The notes: a model not told the origin generated them from the letters alone. 64,000 nt of DNA from Paenibacillus sp. GSMTC-2017 (GCF_016019935.1 NZ_JAECMT010000001.1:930022-994021); one strand, 5' to 3'. Shown: positions 8,578 to 17,187, counted from the first letter of the stretch. Numbers and translations are program-made.

Positions 8578-9708
8578 TTATTGTTGGCTTCCTGATTTGC
8601 CTTCTGGTTTACCTTTTGATCCGCCAGGGCTAACATTGCCACCTGGTGTCTTACCACCTAGGCCACCCGTATTACCTCCTGTGTTGCCACCAGTGTTACC
8701 ACCGATATTGCCGCCTTTGCCTTGGCCGCCTGTGTTGCCGCCAGTGTTACCACCGATGTTACCGCCTTTGCCTTGGCCGCCTGTATTTCCACCGATGTTG
8801 CCGCCTTTACCTTCGCCGCCTGTGTTGCCACCGATATTGCCGCCTTTACCTTGACCACCAGTGTTGCCGCCGATGTTGCCGCCTTTACCTTGACCACCAG
8901 TGTTGCCACCGATGTTGCCGCCTTTACCACCTTGTTCACCAACTTGTCCTTTGCCGCCGCCTGCGCCGCCTCCAGCTCCGCCGCCTGCACCGCCACCAGC
9001 TCCGCCGCCTGCGCCACCACCAGCTCCGCCACCAGCTCCGCCGCCTGCACCGCCACCAGCTCCGCCGCCTGCGCCACCACCAGCTCCGCCGCCTGCACCG
9101 CCACCAGCTCCGCCGCCTGCGCCACCACCAGCTCCGCCGCCTGCGCCGCCTCCAGCTCCGCCGCCTGCACCGCCACCAGCTCCGCCGCCTGCTCCGCCTC
9201 CAGCTCCGCCGCCTGCGCCACCACCAGCTCCGCCGCCTGCACCGCCACCAGCTCCGCCGCCTGCTCCGCCACCAGCTCCGCCGCCTGCTCCGCCGCCTGC
9301 TCCGCCTTTACCAGCTCCGCCACCTGCACCGCCGCCGCCTTGGCCAACGCCTTTTCCTTTACCCTTAGATTGCACACCAGCTTTTTTACCTGCTTTTGCA
9401 GTTGAATATGAATAGCTTATTGATTGAATCGTTTTTGCGTCTACAGATCCTGTTATTGGTAAACCATGTGTCTTCTGATAGTACTTAACTCCTCTTACCG
9501 TTTGCGGGCCATAATGACCATCTATCGGTCCGCTGTAGCTACCCAAAGACTTAAGCATTCCTTGGATAACGTATACGTCTGGTCCTTTTGCTCTCTTGCC
9601 GACCGCCAAAGTTGTATTTGGCAGACTAAACATTAATGCCAGCGTAACAATAGCCACGCTTAAGTATTTAACCATGCGCCAGCTTACCATCTTTTGTGTA
9701 TTTTTCAC
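8578..9708 (-). CDS. Exported peptidoglycan-binding protein with giant glycine-rich tail
   Basis: A 376-residue protein, GTG start at 9708 with AAGGTG eight bases upstream. Residues 1-36 are a signal peptide. Residues about 43-96 are a PG_binding_1 domain (DVYVIQGMLKSLGSYSG, DGHYGPQTVRGVKYYQ, TGSVDAKTIQSI), which in the family binds cell-wall or cortex peptidoglycan. After a basic linker (KGKGKG) come roughly 28-30 tandem GGGA tetrapeptides, then a second repeat type built on KGGNIGGNTGGQG (about six copies with QGKG/EGKG linkers), and a short tail. The tail has no charge or secondary structure in the GGGA part, so it is likely a flexible filament or an elastic surface layer. A spore-coat or cell-surface role is plausible but unproven. 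No catalytic domain is present. Confidence 0.85.
   Translation of the reverse strand: MKNTQKMVSWRMVKYLSVAIVTLALMFSLPNTTLAVGKRAKGPDVYVIQGMLKSLGSYSGPIDGHYGPQTVRGVKYYQKTHGLPITGSVDAKTIQSISYSYSTAKAGKKAGVQSKGKGKGVGQGGGGAGGGAGKGGAGGGAGGGAGGGAGGGAGGGAGGGAGGGAGGGAGGGAGGGAGGGAGGGAGGGAGGGAGGGAGGGAGGGAGGGAGGGAGGGAGGGAGGGAGGGAGGGAGGGAGGGAGGGAGGGAGGGKGQVGEQGGKGGNIGGNTGGQGKGGNIGGNTGGQGKGGNIGGNTGGEGKGGNIGGNTGGQGKGGNIGGNTGGNTGGQGKGGNIGGNTGGNTGGNTGGLGGKTPGGNVSPGGSKGKPEGKSGSQQ
8680..8935 (-). repeat. Coding repeat of about 36-51 bp encoding GGNIGGNTGGQGK-type units
   Basis: Near-identical DNA units built on ACCACCGATGTTGCCGCC and TTGCC(G/A)CC. Each codes for a GNIGGNTGG block joined by QGKG, EGKG or LGG. Third-position changes (GCC/ACC, ATG/ATA) show that the copies have begun to diverge. 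Confidence 0.8.
8955..9310 (-). repeat. 12/24-bp GC-rich tandem repeat encoding the GGGA array
   Basis: About thirty 12-bp units (consensus on the plus strand GCCGCCTGCGCC / GCCACCAGCTCC) often pair into a 24-bp higher-order unit. The array is far richer in GC than its surroundings and has no stop codon in several other frames, which explains the long shadow frames here. Slipped-strand copy-number change is likely. Confidence 0.85.
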
Positions 9709-9925
9709 TAGCCTGCACCTTCCTTTTCCTCAATTAATTGTTGCTACCAAAGTTACTATCCCCAATTTTCTATTTTCATTTCAGCATTTTCAAAAAAAAT
9801 TTTTATCCATCGAACAATTGCTCTATTCCACTGAGCTCTATTCTTGCGAAGAAAGGAAAATGACGTTATTTGTAGAATAATAACAAGGACAGCATACAAA
9901 ATGATCTGAAAAAGTGGTGACTATT

Positions 9926-10549
9926 ATGCAATCATTAAAAAATAAATCGTTTACAATCTTTGACTTTGAAACAAGTGGCCTTGACCCAAAAAAGGACCGC
10001 GTCATAGAAATGGCCGCGATCCGAGTCGTTAATGGTGAAGTTGCAAGTGAGTTTAGTACACTCGTTAAATTTGATGGCAAGCTTGCTCCAAAAATTACTG
10101 AGTTAACAGGTATAACCGACGAAATGACTACTTTTGGTATGGATGAGGATACAGCTTTCCGTATCTTAAATCGTATGTTAGGGGATCACATTCTCGTCGC
10201 ACATAATGCACAATTTGATCTAGGCTTCCTACATCATTCTTTGATGAGAATAGCAGGTCGTTCCTTCAATAATGACTTTATAGATACGCTTACGATAAGT
10301 AGAGCCCGTCATGTTTATCCCCATACACTCAAGGATATGTGTGATCGTTACAACATCCCCCTAATCGGAGGACATCGTGCATTAAATGATGTCGTAGCGT
10401 GTTGGGAGTTATTCCGTACGATGGATGAAGAGTCACCAGCAATGGATGCTCTGAATAAACTTGGTTACATAAAAAAATACGGGCCCCCTGCTTGGAGCCC
10501 GCCTTATGCGAAGTTGGAAGCGATTGAGCTAAAGTTTGCTCCTCGCTAA
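9926..10549 (+). CDS. DEDDh 3'-5' exonuclease (DnaQ/PolC-epsilon-like)
   Basis: The frame opens with GTG at 9914, but the ATG at 9926 has AAGTGGTGA eight to nine bases upstream and is preferred (207 residues). Motif ExoI is FDFETSGLDP, ExoII is HNAQFDLGFL and ExoIII is HRALNDVVACWELF, giving the full D-E-D-D-h set. The family removes 3' nucleotides from DNA or RNA with two metal ions. A stand-alone domain of this size could be a proofreading subunit-like, repair or RNA-trimming nuclease. The C-terminal 40 residues (KKYGPPAWSPPYAKLEAIEL) are an extension I do not recognise. It is convergent with the nucleoside phosphorylase gene, six bases apart, with no terminator between. Confidence 0.88.
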   Translation: MQSLKNKSFTIFDFETSGLDPKKDRVIEMAAIRVVNGEVASEFSTLVKFDGKLAPKITELTGITDEMTTFGMDEDTAFRILNRMLGDHILVAHNAQFDLGFLHHSLMRIAGRSFNNDFIDTLTISRARHVYPHTLKDMCDRYNIPLIGGHRALNDVVACWELFRTMDEESPAMDALNKLGYIKKYGPPAWSPPYAKLEAIELKFAPR

Positions 10550-10555
10550 CCGTTA

Positions 10556-11281
10556 TTATTTTGCCAGCTTCACAATTGCACCTAGTGCAACATTGATCTC
10601 ACGTTCAATGGCAAGTGATACAACATCTGTATGTGGATCATATTCAGCAGCTAAGTCGGAATCCGCATACCCGTCCAAAGCTACAATTGCTCCTGCTCGC
10701 GCCCCACGAAGCGATGCAATGACGTAAAGAGCCGCAATTTCCATCTCAACAGCGAGTGCACCTGCTGCTTTATATTGTTTATGTGGAATCTCTACTACAC
10801 CGGAGAAAAATACGTCCAGTGTTACAGTGATTCCTTTCTCCACAATGCCTTCGCTCTCCCGAGCTGTTTCATAAAGTGCGTTCACTATATCACCATCTGC
10901 TACTGCTGGGAATCCATCTGGTACAAGCTGGCGAGTCAATCCATCCGCACGAACTGCGGCAGTACTTACGATTAAGCTGCCAGCTGGGTGATCTGCAGAG
11001 TACGAACCAGCAGTACCGACGCGAATTAATGTAGTTACTCCACCTTTAATTAACTCCTCAAAGCAAACAGCAGCTCCCGGGCAACCTACACCATGACTGA
11101 CAACTGCAAGTTTAACTCCGTTATATTCCCCAACAAATGTCCGATATTCTCGAGCAAACGCAAGTTCTTTAACATTCGTCAGCTTTTGGGAGATGGCTTC
11201 TGCGCGTCTAGGATCGCCGCATACTAGAGCATATGAAGGTAGATCTTCTGATTGTAGTTGCAAAATAGGTAAGTACATCAT
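10556..11281 (-). CDS. udp: Nucleoside phosphorylase, probably uridine phosphorylase
   Basis: A 241-residue PNP/UDP-1 family protein. Visible motifs are VCGDPRRAE (phosphate-binding loop), SHGVGCPGAA, IRVGTAGSY and VEMEIAALYVIA (nucleoside ribose and phosphate site). The enzyme splits a nucleoside with phosphate into base and (deoxy)ribose-1-phosphate. The overall pattern is closer to uridine phosphorylase than to trimeric PNP, but the base preference is inferred. Its ATG at 11281 shares one base with the stop of the upstream oxidoreductase gene (TAATG), and an ATG follows at 11278. GGAG lies eight bases upstream. It is the last gene of the nucleoside import operon, which fits salvage of imported nucleosides. 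Confidence 0.85.
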   Translation of the reverse strand: MMYLPILQLQSEDLPSYALVCGDPRRAEAISQKLTNVKELAFAREYRTFVGEYNGVKLAVVSHGVGCPGAAVCFEELIKGGVTTLIRVGTAGSYSADHPAGSLIVSTAAVRADGLTRQLVPDGFPAVADGDIVNALYETARESEGIVEKGITVTLDVFFSGVVEIPHKQYKAAGALAVEMEIAALYVIASLRGARAGAIVALDGYADSDLAAEYDPHTDVVSLAIEREINVALGAIVKLAK

Positions 11282-11952
11282 TAATCAAACTCCTTTTGTA
11301 GCCATTCATCTTCAGGCATACTATTATCTTCGCTCGTGAAACGTTGCTCTTCGAACGGGTCTGCATAATTGTGGAAACCGTTGCGCTCCCAGAAGCCCGG
11401 TCGGTCTTCTTTCATGAACTCAATACCTCTAATCCATTTCGCGCTTTTCCAGAAATACAAATGCGGCACAATCAATCGGAGAGGCCAGCCATGTTTGTCT
11501 GAAAGTGGCTCCCCATCAAAATGATGAGCAAGTATAACATCATCACGTATAAGATCTTGCAACGGTACGTTTGTGTCGTAATTTTCATCCGCGTGTATCA
11601 TGACATGACGAGCATCAGCTTTTACACCAAGTAGCGGTAGCAGATCCGTAAACCGAATGCCTTCCCACTCCGTATCGAGTTTAGACCATCTAGTCACACA
11701 ATGAATATCACAAACGATCTTCGTTTGTGCTAGCTCCATTAATTCGTTGAAAGTGAATGTACGTTCTTGCTCAACCTCACCAAAAATACGAAGAGACCAG
11801 TTAGCCAAATCATATTTCGGTACTTCACCTTCATGCAAAATAGGAAATCTTTCCGTAACTGTTTGACCCGGAGGAACACGATGTGCAATATGTTCAGGAA
11901 CCTCAGCAAGCTTTGGAGATACTCGTTTAAGTCTGTCTGCTTTGTTATGCAT
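11281..11952 (-). CDS. Sulfite-oxidase-like molybdopterin oxidoreductase (YuiH-like)
   Basis: A 223-residue protein with a single molybdopterin oxidoreductase domain of the sulfite oxidase superfamily: LRIFGEVEQ, the probable molybdenum-ligand Cys in CDIHCVTRWS, HGWPLRLIVPHLYFWKSAKW and RNGFHNYADP. There is no signal peptide, haem domain or dimerisation domain, so it matches the short soluble YuiH type. The substrate is unknown. It is translationally coupled to the phosphorylase gene (shared base 11281) and lies 63 bases after nupQ. Why a molybdoenzyme sits inside a nucleoside operon is unclear; purine or sugar oxidation is possible but unsupported. Confidence 0.85.
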   Translation of the reverse strand: MHNKADRLKRVSPKLAEVPEHIAHRVPPGQTVTERFPILHEGEVPKYDLANWSLRIFGEVEQERTFTFNELMELAQTKIVCDIHCVTRWSKLDTEWEGIRFTDLLPLLGVKADARHVMIHADENYDTNVPLQDLIRDDVILAHHFDGEPLSDKHGWPLRLIVPHLYFWKSAKWIRGIEFMKEDRPGFWERNGFHNYADPFEEQRFTSEDNSMPEDEWLQKEFD

Positions 11953-12002
11953 TTCTTCACTCCTCTAGATGTCATAATAAGTAACAAATCTACTCACCTA
12001 AT

Positions 12003-12040
12003 AATCAAATTCGCTCTAACGAGAGCTTTCATTTGATTTG
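12003..12040 (-). terminator. Hairpin spanning the nupQ stop codon
   Basis: An inverted repeat (AATCAAAT ... ATTTGATT, inner GCTCT/AGAGC) overlaps the TAG stop at 12016. There is no good U tract, so it is more likely partial attenuation or an mRNA end than a full stop to transcription. Confidence 0.35.
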
Positions 12041-12939
12041 CGCGCTTCCTCCATATAACCTTTGTCCTTGAAGAAAAACATCGCCACAATAGTTACAACA
12101 TAAGGAACCATATAAGTAAATTGTGTTGGCATAGCAAAACCTTGAAGTCTAATACTAAGTGATTCCATGAATCCAAACAGAAGACTTGCAGCTGCTACAC
12201 CGAATGGATTGGATTGTCCAAGCATTGTGGCAACTAATGCAATAAATCCACGCCCTGCTGTCATTCCTTCTGTAAACATCGTTACATTTCCTAATGAAAG
12301 CTGTGCTCCTGCCAGTCCACATAATGCACCACAAAGTAGAACAGCACCATACTGAATACGAGATACCTTTATGCCAAGACTTCTTGCAGCCGTCGGATTT
12401 TCTCCTGCAGCTAATAACCGGAATCCAGTTACCGTCTTGAAGAGGAAAAATTGCAAACCGAGTACGATAACAATCGCTAAATAAACAAGTACAGAATGAC
12501 CCGACAATACTTGACCAAGCCAAGGTATGTTCTCAATAACTGGAATATCCCATTTTGGAAGACCGACCATATTTTTGTCATAAAAAGCGCCCTTCACATC
12601 AAAGATCGCTCTCAAAGAGAAGGTCGTTAACCCTAACGCCAAAAAGTTAAGCGCAATACCAACCACGATAACATTAGCTCGCAAATGAATGCTCATATAA
12701 GCAAATAACAAGGAGAAAACGAGTGTACATATCATAGCAAACAATACGGCTGCGACTATACTTCCCGTTAAATAATTTCCAACAATGGCTGTAAAAGCGC
12801 CAATGAGCATAAGTCCCTCTAGTCCAACGTTAAACAATCCTACTCTCGCACAAATAGCACCACCGAGCGCTGCTAGAAGAATCGGAGTAACCATTCGAAG
12901 CGCAGAGGCAAACAACGAAACATCAAAGAGCTGATCCAT
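12016..12939 (-). CDS. nupQ: Nucleoside ABC transporter permease NupQ-like
   Basis: The ATG at 12939 (MDQLFDVSLFASALRM) follows GGGGGCG and gives 307 residues, near the usual length; the frame itself opens at 12996. It has eight or so hydrophobic helices and the branched-chain permease family signature (ARVGLFNVGLEGLMLIGAF and FGVAAASLLFGFMESLS). It forms the membrane channel with NupP. The start lies 17 bases inside nupP, so the two are translationally coupled. The B. subtilis NupNOPQ system imports guanosine and other nucleosides; substrate range here is inferred from order and similarity. Confidence 0.86.
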   Translation of the reverse strand: MDQLFDVSLFASALRMVTPILLAALGGAICARVGLFNVGLEGLMLIGAFTAIVGNYLTGSIVAAVLFAMICTLVFSLLFAYMSIHLRANVIVVGIALNFLALGLTTFSLRAIFDVKGAFYDKNMVGLPKWDIPVIENIPWLGQVLSGHSVLVYLAIVIVLGLQFFLFKTVTGFRLLAAGENPTAARSLGIKVSRIQYGAVLLCGALCGLAGAQLSLGNVTMFTEGMTAGRGFIALVATMLGQSNPFGVAAASLLFGFMESLSIRLQGFAMPTQFTYMVPYVVTIVAMFFFKDKGYMEEARKSNESSR

Positions 12940-13990
12940 CTTTCGCCCCCGCTTTCTTGCGTTTAATAAACGATAAAGTAAGTTTCGCAGATACAAATAA
13001 AATCAAAACAGCTTGAATAATACTGGAAACTTCAAGAGGAACTTCAGTGTTTCGTTCCATGCCCATTCCACCTGTTTGCAGAGCCGCAAGCAATATAGCA
13101 GCAACTGATGTGCCAAGTGGATGAGAGCCTGCAAGCAATGTCGCCATAATACCTGACCAAGCATAACCTGGAGATGTTAATGCATCGTCAAGGTAACGGT
13201 ACTGTGTGCCTAGAACTTCTACAGAACCAGCTAGACCAGCTAATCCTCCACTAACGAACATACTCATAATCATTAGCTTACCTCGTTTAACGCCACCATA
13301 ACTTGCGAAAAGTGGATTTCCACCTAACATCCGAATTTCATAACCTTTGACCGTATGCTTCAGAAATAGATACAAGATAATTGCGCCAATTACAGCAAAC
13401 AGGAACCCTGCATGTAGCGCATATCCATCAAACAACTTAGGAAGCCACGCCTCTTTTTCAAGCATCACTGTCTGCGACATTGCTGCTGATCCTGTATTGT
13501 CTTTGAATGGATAAGTGACCATATACGCTGCGAAATAAGTAGCAATATAGTTAAGTAAGAGGGTTGTAATAAGTAAATTCATCCGGTACTTCGCATCGAG
13601 CCAACCGGCGAAAGCTGACCACACTCCCCCAGCAATAATGCCGGCAAATAATGCACCTATGATCTTGAGCCAGCCTGGTCCTGGCAAGTATATAGCTGTT
13701 AATGCAGCACTAAGTGCTCCTAAAACCATTTGTCCTTCAGAGCCCATATTAAAGAAACCTGCACGGAAAGCTAACGCCACCCCAAGACCGATTAAAATAA
13801 TTGGTGTTGCGCGGCTTAGCGTATTCGTAAGGAAATAGAAGTTGCCGAAGGCACCCTTCCACATTTCCGCATATGTCTCTGTTATGGAACCGCCAACGAT
13901 GACGATTGCGATAGCACCTACTACAAGTCCAACTATAATAGCAAGCAGCGGCTGTACTAATGAGCGAAGAAATTCTGTGAGCTTAACCAA
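12923..13990 (-). CDS. nupP: Nucleoside ABC transporter permease NupP-like
   Basis: A 355-residue integral membrane protein with about ten hydrophobic stretches. It carries the BPD_transp_2 pattern RAGFFNMGSEGQMVLGALSA and GMERNTEVPLEVSSIIQAVL near the C-terminus. It pairs with NupQ. Its start overlaps the ATPase gene by eight bases and its end overlaps nupQ by 17, typical of a tightly coupled transporter operon. The length is close to that of B. subtilis NupP. Confidence 0.86.
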   Translation of the reverse strand: MVKLTEFLRSLVQPLLAIIVGLVVGAIAIVIVGGSITETYAEMWKGAFGNFYFLTNTLSRATPIILIGLGVALAFRAGFFNMGSEGQMVLGALSAALTAIYLPGPGWLKIIGALFAGIIAGGVWSAFAGWLDAKYRMNLLITTLLLNYIATYFAAYMVTYPFKDNTGSAAMSQTVMLEKEAWLPKLFDGYALHAGFLFAVIGAIILYLFLKHTVKGYEIRMLGGNPLFASYGGVKRGKLMIMSMFVSGGLAGLAGSVEVLGTQYRYLDDALTSPGYAWSGIMATLLAGSHPLGTSVAAILLAALQTGGMGMERNTEVPLEVSSIIQAVLILFVSAKLTLSFIKRKKAGAKDGSAL

Positions 13991-15482
13991 CTGCTTTACC
14001 TCCTGCCATAAGCAAACTAATTCTTTCTTCAGTTGCCGTTTCTGCCATTAATTCGCCAACGATTTTCCCCTCGAACATGACATAAATCCGATCTGATAGT
14101 TTAAGCACCTCAGTAAGTTCAGAAGAAACTAACAAAATTGCGCCTTGTTGATCTCGTTTCTGAAGCAACTCTGTATGAATAATTTCCATAGCACCAACAT
14201 CTACGCCGCGAGTTGGTTCTGCAGCAATAAGAAACGGCGATTGTTGCGCTAGTTCCCTAGCAACGATTAGCTTTTGAAGATTTCCACCGGATAAATATTG
14301 TGCTTTTGTATGGAGGGAGCCCGTCTTAATGCCAAACCGCTGCACCCACCCCGATACCATCTTACGAATTCCCGCTCCTTGCAAAATACCATTTTTCTGA
14401 TGTTTATCCGTGTGGCCCATCAGCCCGTTTTCTAGCACATCAGCTTCTTTAGATACGCCCCACTGATAACGATCTTCTGGAATATGTGCAAGTCCACGCT
14501 CTCGAATGGTAGATACTTGCTCACCAATTATTTCTTGCCCTAATAATTTGATAGAACCTGCATCTGGTTTCATAAGTCCAGAAATAGCTTGAAGAAGTTC
14601 AGATTGTCCGTTGCCGGATATACCCGCAATTCCAACAATTTCTCCTTCATTTACTTGCAAAGAAACGTTATCTAGCAATGGCTTCGTCTTCGTTCCTTTA
14701 ATAGATAGAGAAGACACTTCCATAACAGGTTTACCTCTGGAGCTATTATTTCTTGATAGTTTAATAAGTTCTCTTCCTACCATTAACTTCGACAATTGCT
14801 CTTCATCAGTATCTGCTGCATTCACTGTTCCAGAAACTTTACCATCACGAAGCACTGTAATTCGATCCGCAACTTCTAAAATTTCCTGAAGTTTGTGACT
14901 AATTAGAATAAAGCTTTTCCCTTGTGCAGCCAGCTTCTTAATTGCTAGTAGTAACTCTTTTACTTCAATCGGTGTAAGAACACCAGTAGGCTCGTCCAAA
15001 ATAATAACTTCTGCTCCTTGATAAAGTACCTTTAATATTTCAACTCGCTGCTGAACACCAAGTGAACATTCCGATACCTTTTTCCAGGGATCTACGGGCA
15101 TACCAAATTGCTTAGTTAACTTTTCTACTTCTGCAGCGGCAGCTTTGCGATCGAAACCAATCGTTTTTGCAGGTTCTCTGCCTATTACGATATTTTCTGC
15201 AATTGAAAACGATGAAAATAGCATAAAGTGTTGATGTACCATTCCAATACGATTATTGATAGCATCTTTTGGATTATTGAAAGAAACCGTTTCCCCGTTT
15301 AGCTTTATTTCACCGCTTGTGGGAGTCTCCATTCCGTAAAGAATGCGCATAAGTGTTGTTTTTCCTGCACCATTTTCCCCAACTAACGCATGGATTTCTC
15401 CCTTACGCAAGTTAAATGATACATTGCTGTTCGCTGTTACATTCCCGTACGTTTTTGTTATGTTTTCCATTTGCAGCAACAT
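13983..15482 (-). CDS. nupO: Nucleoside ABC transporter ATP-binding protein NupO-like
   Basis: A 499-residue double ATPase. The first cassette has Walker A GENGAGKTTL (residues about 36-45), ECSLGVQQRVE as signature and VIILDEPTGVL as Walker B. The second has GISGNGQSELL, LSGGNLQKLIV and AAEPTRGVDVG. Two fused cassettes of this type drive sugar- and nucleoside-type importers. The second Walker A lacks the canonical GKT/S, as is common in this subfamily, so only one site may hydrolyse ATP well. It starts 58 bases after the lipoprotein gene, behind a hairpin that probably sets a lower expression level. Confidence 0.88.
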   Translation of the reverse strand: MLLQMENITKTYGNVTANSNVSFNLRKGEIHALVGENGAGKTTLMRILYGMETPTSGEIKLNGETVSFNNPKDAINNRIGMVHQHFMLFSSFSIAENIVIGREPAKTIGFDRKAAAAEVEKLTKQFGMPVDPWKKVSECSLGVQQRVEILKVLYQGAEVIILDEPTGVLTPIEVKELLLAIKKLAAQGKSFILISHKLQEILEVADRITVLRDGKVSGTVNAADTDEEQLSKLMVGRELIKLSRNNSSRGKPVMEVSSLSIKGTKTKPLLDNVSLQVNEGEIVGIAGISGNGQSELLQAISGLMKPDAGSIKLLGQEIIGEQVSTIRERGLAHIPEDRYQWGVSKEADVLENGLMGHTDKHQKNGILQGAGIRKMVSGWVQRFGIKTGSLHTKAQYLSGGNLQKLIVARELAQQSPFLIAAEPTRGVDVGAMEIIHTELLQKRDQQGAILLVSSELTEVLKLSDRIYVMFEGKIVGELMAETATEERISLLMAGGKAVG

Positions 15483-15507
15483 ATTGAAACTCCTTTCAAA
15501 CGAGCAA

Positions 15508-15531
15508 ACCGGCTGCAGGGTAGCAGCCGGT
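15508..15531 (-). terminator. Intercistronic hairpin between bmpA-like and nupO-like genes
   Basis: A perfect 9-bp GC-rich stem (15508-15516 with 15523-15531) with a six-base loop lies just past the lipoprotein stop. The downstream U tract is weak (TTTGCTCGTTT), so it is best read as a partial terminator or an mRNA-stabilising structure. Such elements let the binding protein be made in excess over the transporter. Confidence 0.6.
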
Positions 15532-15539
15532 GTTTTGGA

Positions 15540-16553
15540 TTATTTAGCTAGAGGATTTACAACGACTACTTTGCCCGACTTAATATCTTCTGCTATTGCT
15601 TTTACTTTATCAACTGTTTCTTGACCGATGAAAGGACTAAGCGGTGATTTACTCTCTTTAGTAACAAAAGTAAGTCCCACACCATCTTCCTTCAAACCGT
15701 AATCTGCAACTCCGAACTTAAACGTATTAGAGGCAAATGCTTTTACCGTTTCGTATGCAACGGCATCTGTACCTTTCAACTGCGAAAGAACAACATGCTC
15801 TGGATCAATTTCAGTACGGTCAACGTCTTGACCTGAAGAATAGAAGCCAAGCTCTTTTGCTGCTTCGAATACACCTAGATCGCCAACAGCAGCCATTCCT
15901 GCGATGAAATCAGCACCTTTAGAGTGTTGAAGAACAGCAAGCTCTTTACCTTTTGCCGAATCAGTAAAGCTTCCTACAAAGTTGATCAATAGTTCGGCAT
16001 TTGGATTTGTAAGCTTCAAGCCTTGCTCGAAACCTGATGTATATTTGCTTAAAAGCGGAGCATCGATTGCTACTACTGCCCCTACCTTATTTGTTTTTGT
16101 TGAAAGACCTGCAGCTGCACCTAGCAAAAATGCTGCTTCATGCTCACGGAACACTACACTGCGAACATTCGGCAAATCTACTACTGTATCAATTACTGCA
16201 AATGATTTAGTTGGATTTTCAGCAGCTACCTTTTTTAGCGCATCTTCTGCTTGGAAAGTTGCTGTAATAATAAGATCATAATTTTCAGCTACAGTTGTAC
16301 GAAGGTTTTGCTCAAATGCAGCTGGATCAGTCGATTCAATTGTTTTCACTTCTGCGTTGAACTCAGTACCTGCTCTTTTGAACCCTTCATCCATTAATGA
16401 GAAAAACGGGTTAACGCCAATTTGTTCAGGAAGTACTAGCGCGATGCGCTGTTTCTTCTCTTCACTTCCGCCGTTGGTAGCTTTGTTTCCACATGCAGCG
16501 ATAACGCTAATCGCCATAACCAAAGTAAGCAGCAATACTAGATGTTTTTTCAT
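15540..16553 (-). CDS. bmpA: BMP family nucleoside-binding lipoprotein
   Basis: A 337-residue lipoprotein: signal peptide and lipobox VIAAC, with Cys21 as the lipidation site. The mature part is a BMP/PnrA-type periplasmic-binding fold (RIALVLPEQIGVNPFFSLMD, SFAVIDTVVDLPNVRSVVF, AAFLLGAAAGL, GADFIAGMAAVGDLGVF). The family binds purine nucleosides with high affinity and delivers them to the adjacent ABC transporter (NupN in B. subtilis). It is the first gene of the operon and has its own sigma-A promoter at 16607-16635. The ribosome site AAGGGGAG is close to the ATG. Symbol given by family; substrate inferred. Confidence 0.88.
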   Translation of the reverse strand: MKKHLVLLLTLVMAISVIAACGNKATNGGSEEKKQRIALVLPEQIGVNPFFSLMDEGFKRAGTEFNAEVKTIESTDPAAFEQNLRTTVAENYDLIITATFQAEDALKKVAAENPTKSFAVIDTVVDLPNVRSVVFREHEAAFLLGAAAGLSTKTNKVGAVVAIDAPLLSKYTSGFEQGLKLTNPNAELLINFVGSFTDSAKGKELAVLQHSKGADFIAGMAAVGDLGVFEAAKELGFYSSGQDVDRTEIDPEHVVLSQLKGTDAVAYETVKAFASNTFKFGVADYGLKEDGVGLTFVTKESKSPLSPFIGQETVDKVKAIAEDIKSGKVVVVNPLAK

Positions 16554-16606
16554 GCTAATCTCCCCTTGTTACATTTTTAATAGAACGATTGTACTAATTC
16601 CTATTT

Positions 16607-16635
16607 ATCCTAGTTGTTTTATAGGGATTTGTCAA
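16607..16635 (-). promoter_or_regulatory. Sigma-A promoter of the nucleoside operon
   Basis: On the minus strand TTGACA (16630-16635), a 17-base spacer, then TAGGAT (16607-16612). The predicted start is about 50 bases upstream of the lipoprotein ATG. The leader is too short for a purine riboswitch and none is visible. Confidence 0.8.
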
Positions 16636-16737
16636 TCCTATTAAAACGACATATTTCTACTTTATATTACACAATCCGAACATTTTTGCATAGTAACATC
16701 GCTATAATTCACTAATTTTTAATAGAAGTACAGTTAA

Positions 16738-17187
16738 TTAACTATTTTTTACCATATTAGCACTCAATTTACGAAATAACTGAAGTCCTCGCTCCATTTC
16801 CTCCATGCTAAGTCCGTCAAATAACTTCAACATGACATTCTCGCGAACTTTAAGCATAGACTCTACCATTGCTTGTCCTTCAACCGTTAACATTAGCATC
16901 ACCGTTCTTCGATCCTGACTACTACGTTCACGCTTTACATAGCCGAGCTCGATAAGTCTATCTGCTATGCCAGTAACGCCTCCGTTCGTAATCGTTAAAC
17001 CTTCCGCCAGTGCTGTTGACTTCTGTGGGCCTGATTCATGTAAAATAATGAGCATTCTTCCATGTGACATACCTAAGCCATGTTTATTTGTACGATTCCA
17101 CTCTGCAAGTATTTGCTTCCTTACTTCCCGGAAGGATTCGTCTAATTTTTTCATCACTACTAATCTTTGCTCGTCCACTGGATCCAT
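16738..17187 (-). CDS. MarR family transcriptional regulator
   Basis: A 149-residue winged-helix protein. The frame opens at 17235, but that point lies inside the promoter (17236-17264), so the ATG at 17187 with GGGGTG nine bases upstream is chosen. HGRMLIILHESGPQKSTALA, TNGGVTGIADRLIELGYVKR (recognition helix) and SSQDRRTVMLMLTVEGQ (wing) are typical MarR motifs. MarR proteins are dimers that usually repress a neighbouring gene and release DNA on ligand or thiol stress. There is no Cys in the ligand region. Target genes are unknown; the divergent HExxH gene starts 250 bases away. Confidence 0.88.
   Translation of the reverse strand: MDPVDEQRLVVMKKLDESFREVRKQILAEWNRTNKHGLGMSHGRMLIILHESGPQKSTALAEGLTITNGGVTGIADRLIELGYVKRERSSQDRRTVMLMLTVEGQAMVESMLKVRENVMLKLFDGLSMEEMERGLQLFRKLSANMVKNS

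Noticed and set aside
8955..9310. CRISPR-like periodic repeat
   Set aside because: The repeats are contiguous coding triplets with no spacers; it is a protein repeat.
8646..9415. Several long open frames on both strands across the Gly-rich gene (PPAP-, RRLH-, AACA- and EQAAELV-type products)
   Set aside because: All are shadows of the stop-free 12-bp repeat. Only the GGGA frame has a start, signal peptide and a recognised domain.
16554..16607. Purine riboswitch before the nucleoside operon
   Set aside because: The leader is only about 50 bases and has no aptamer sequence.
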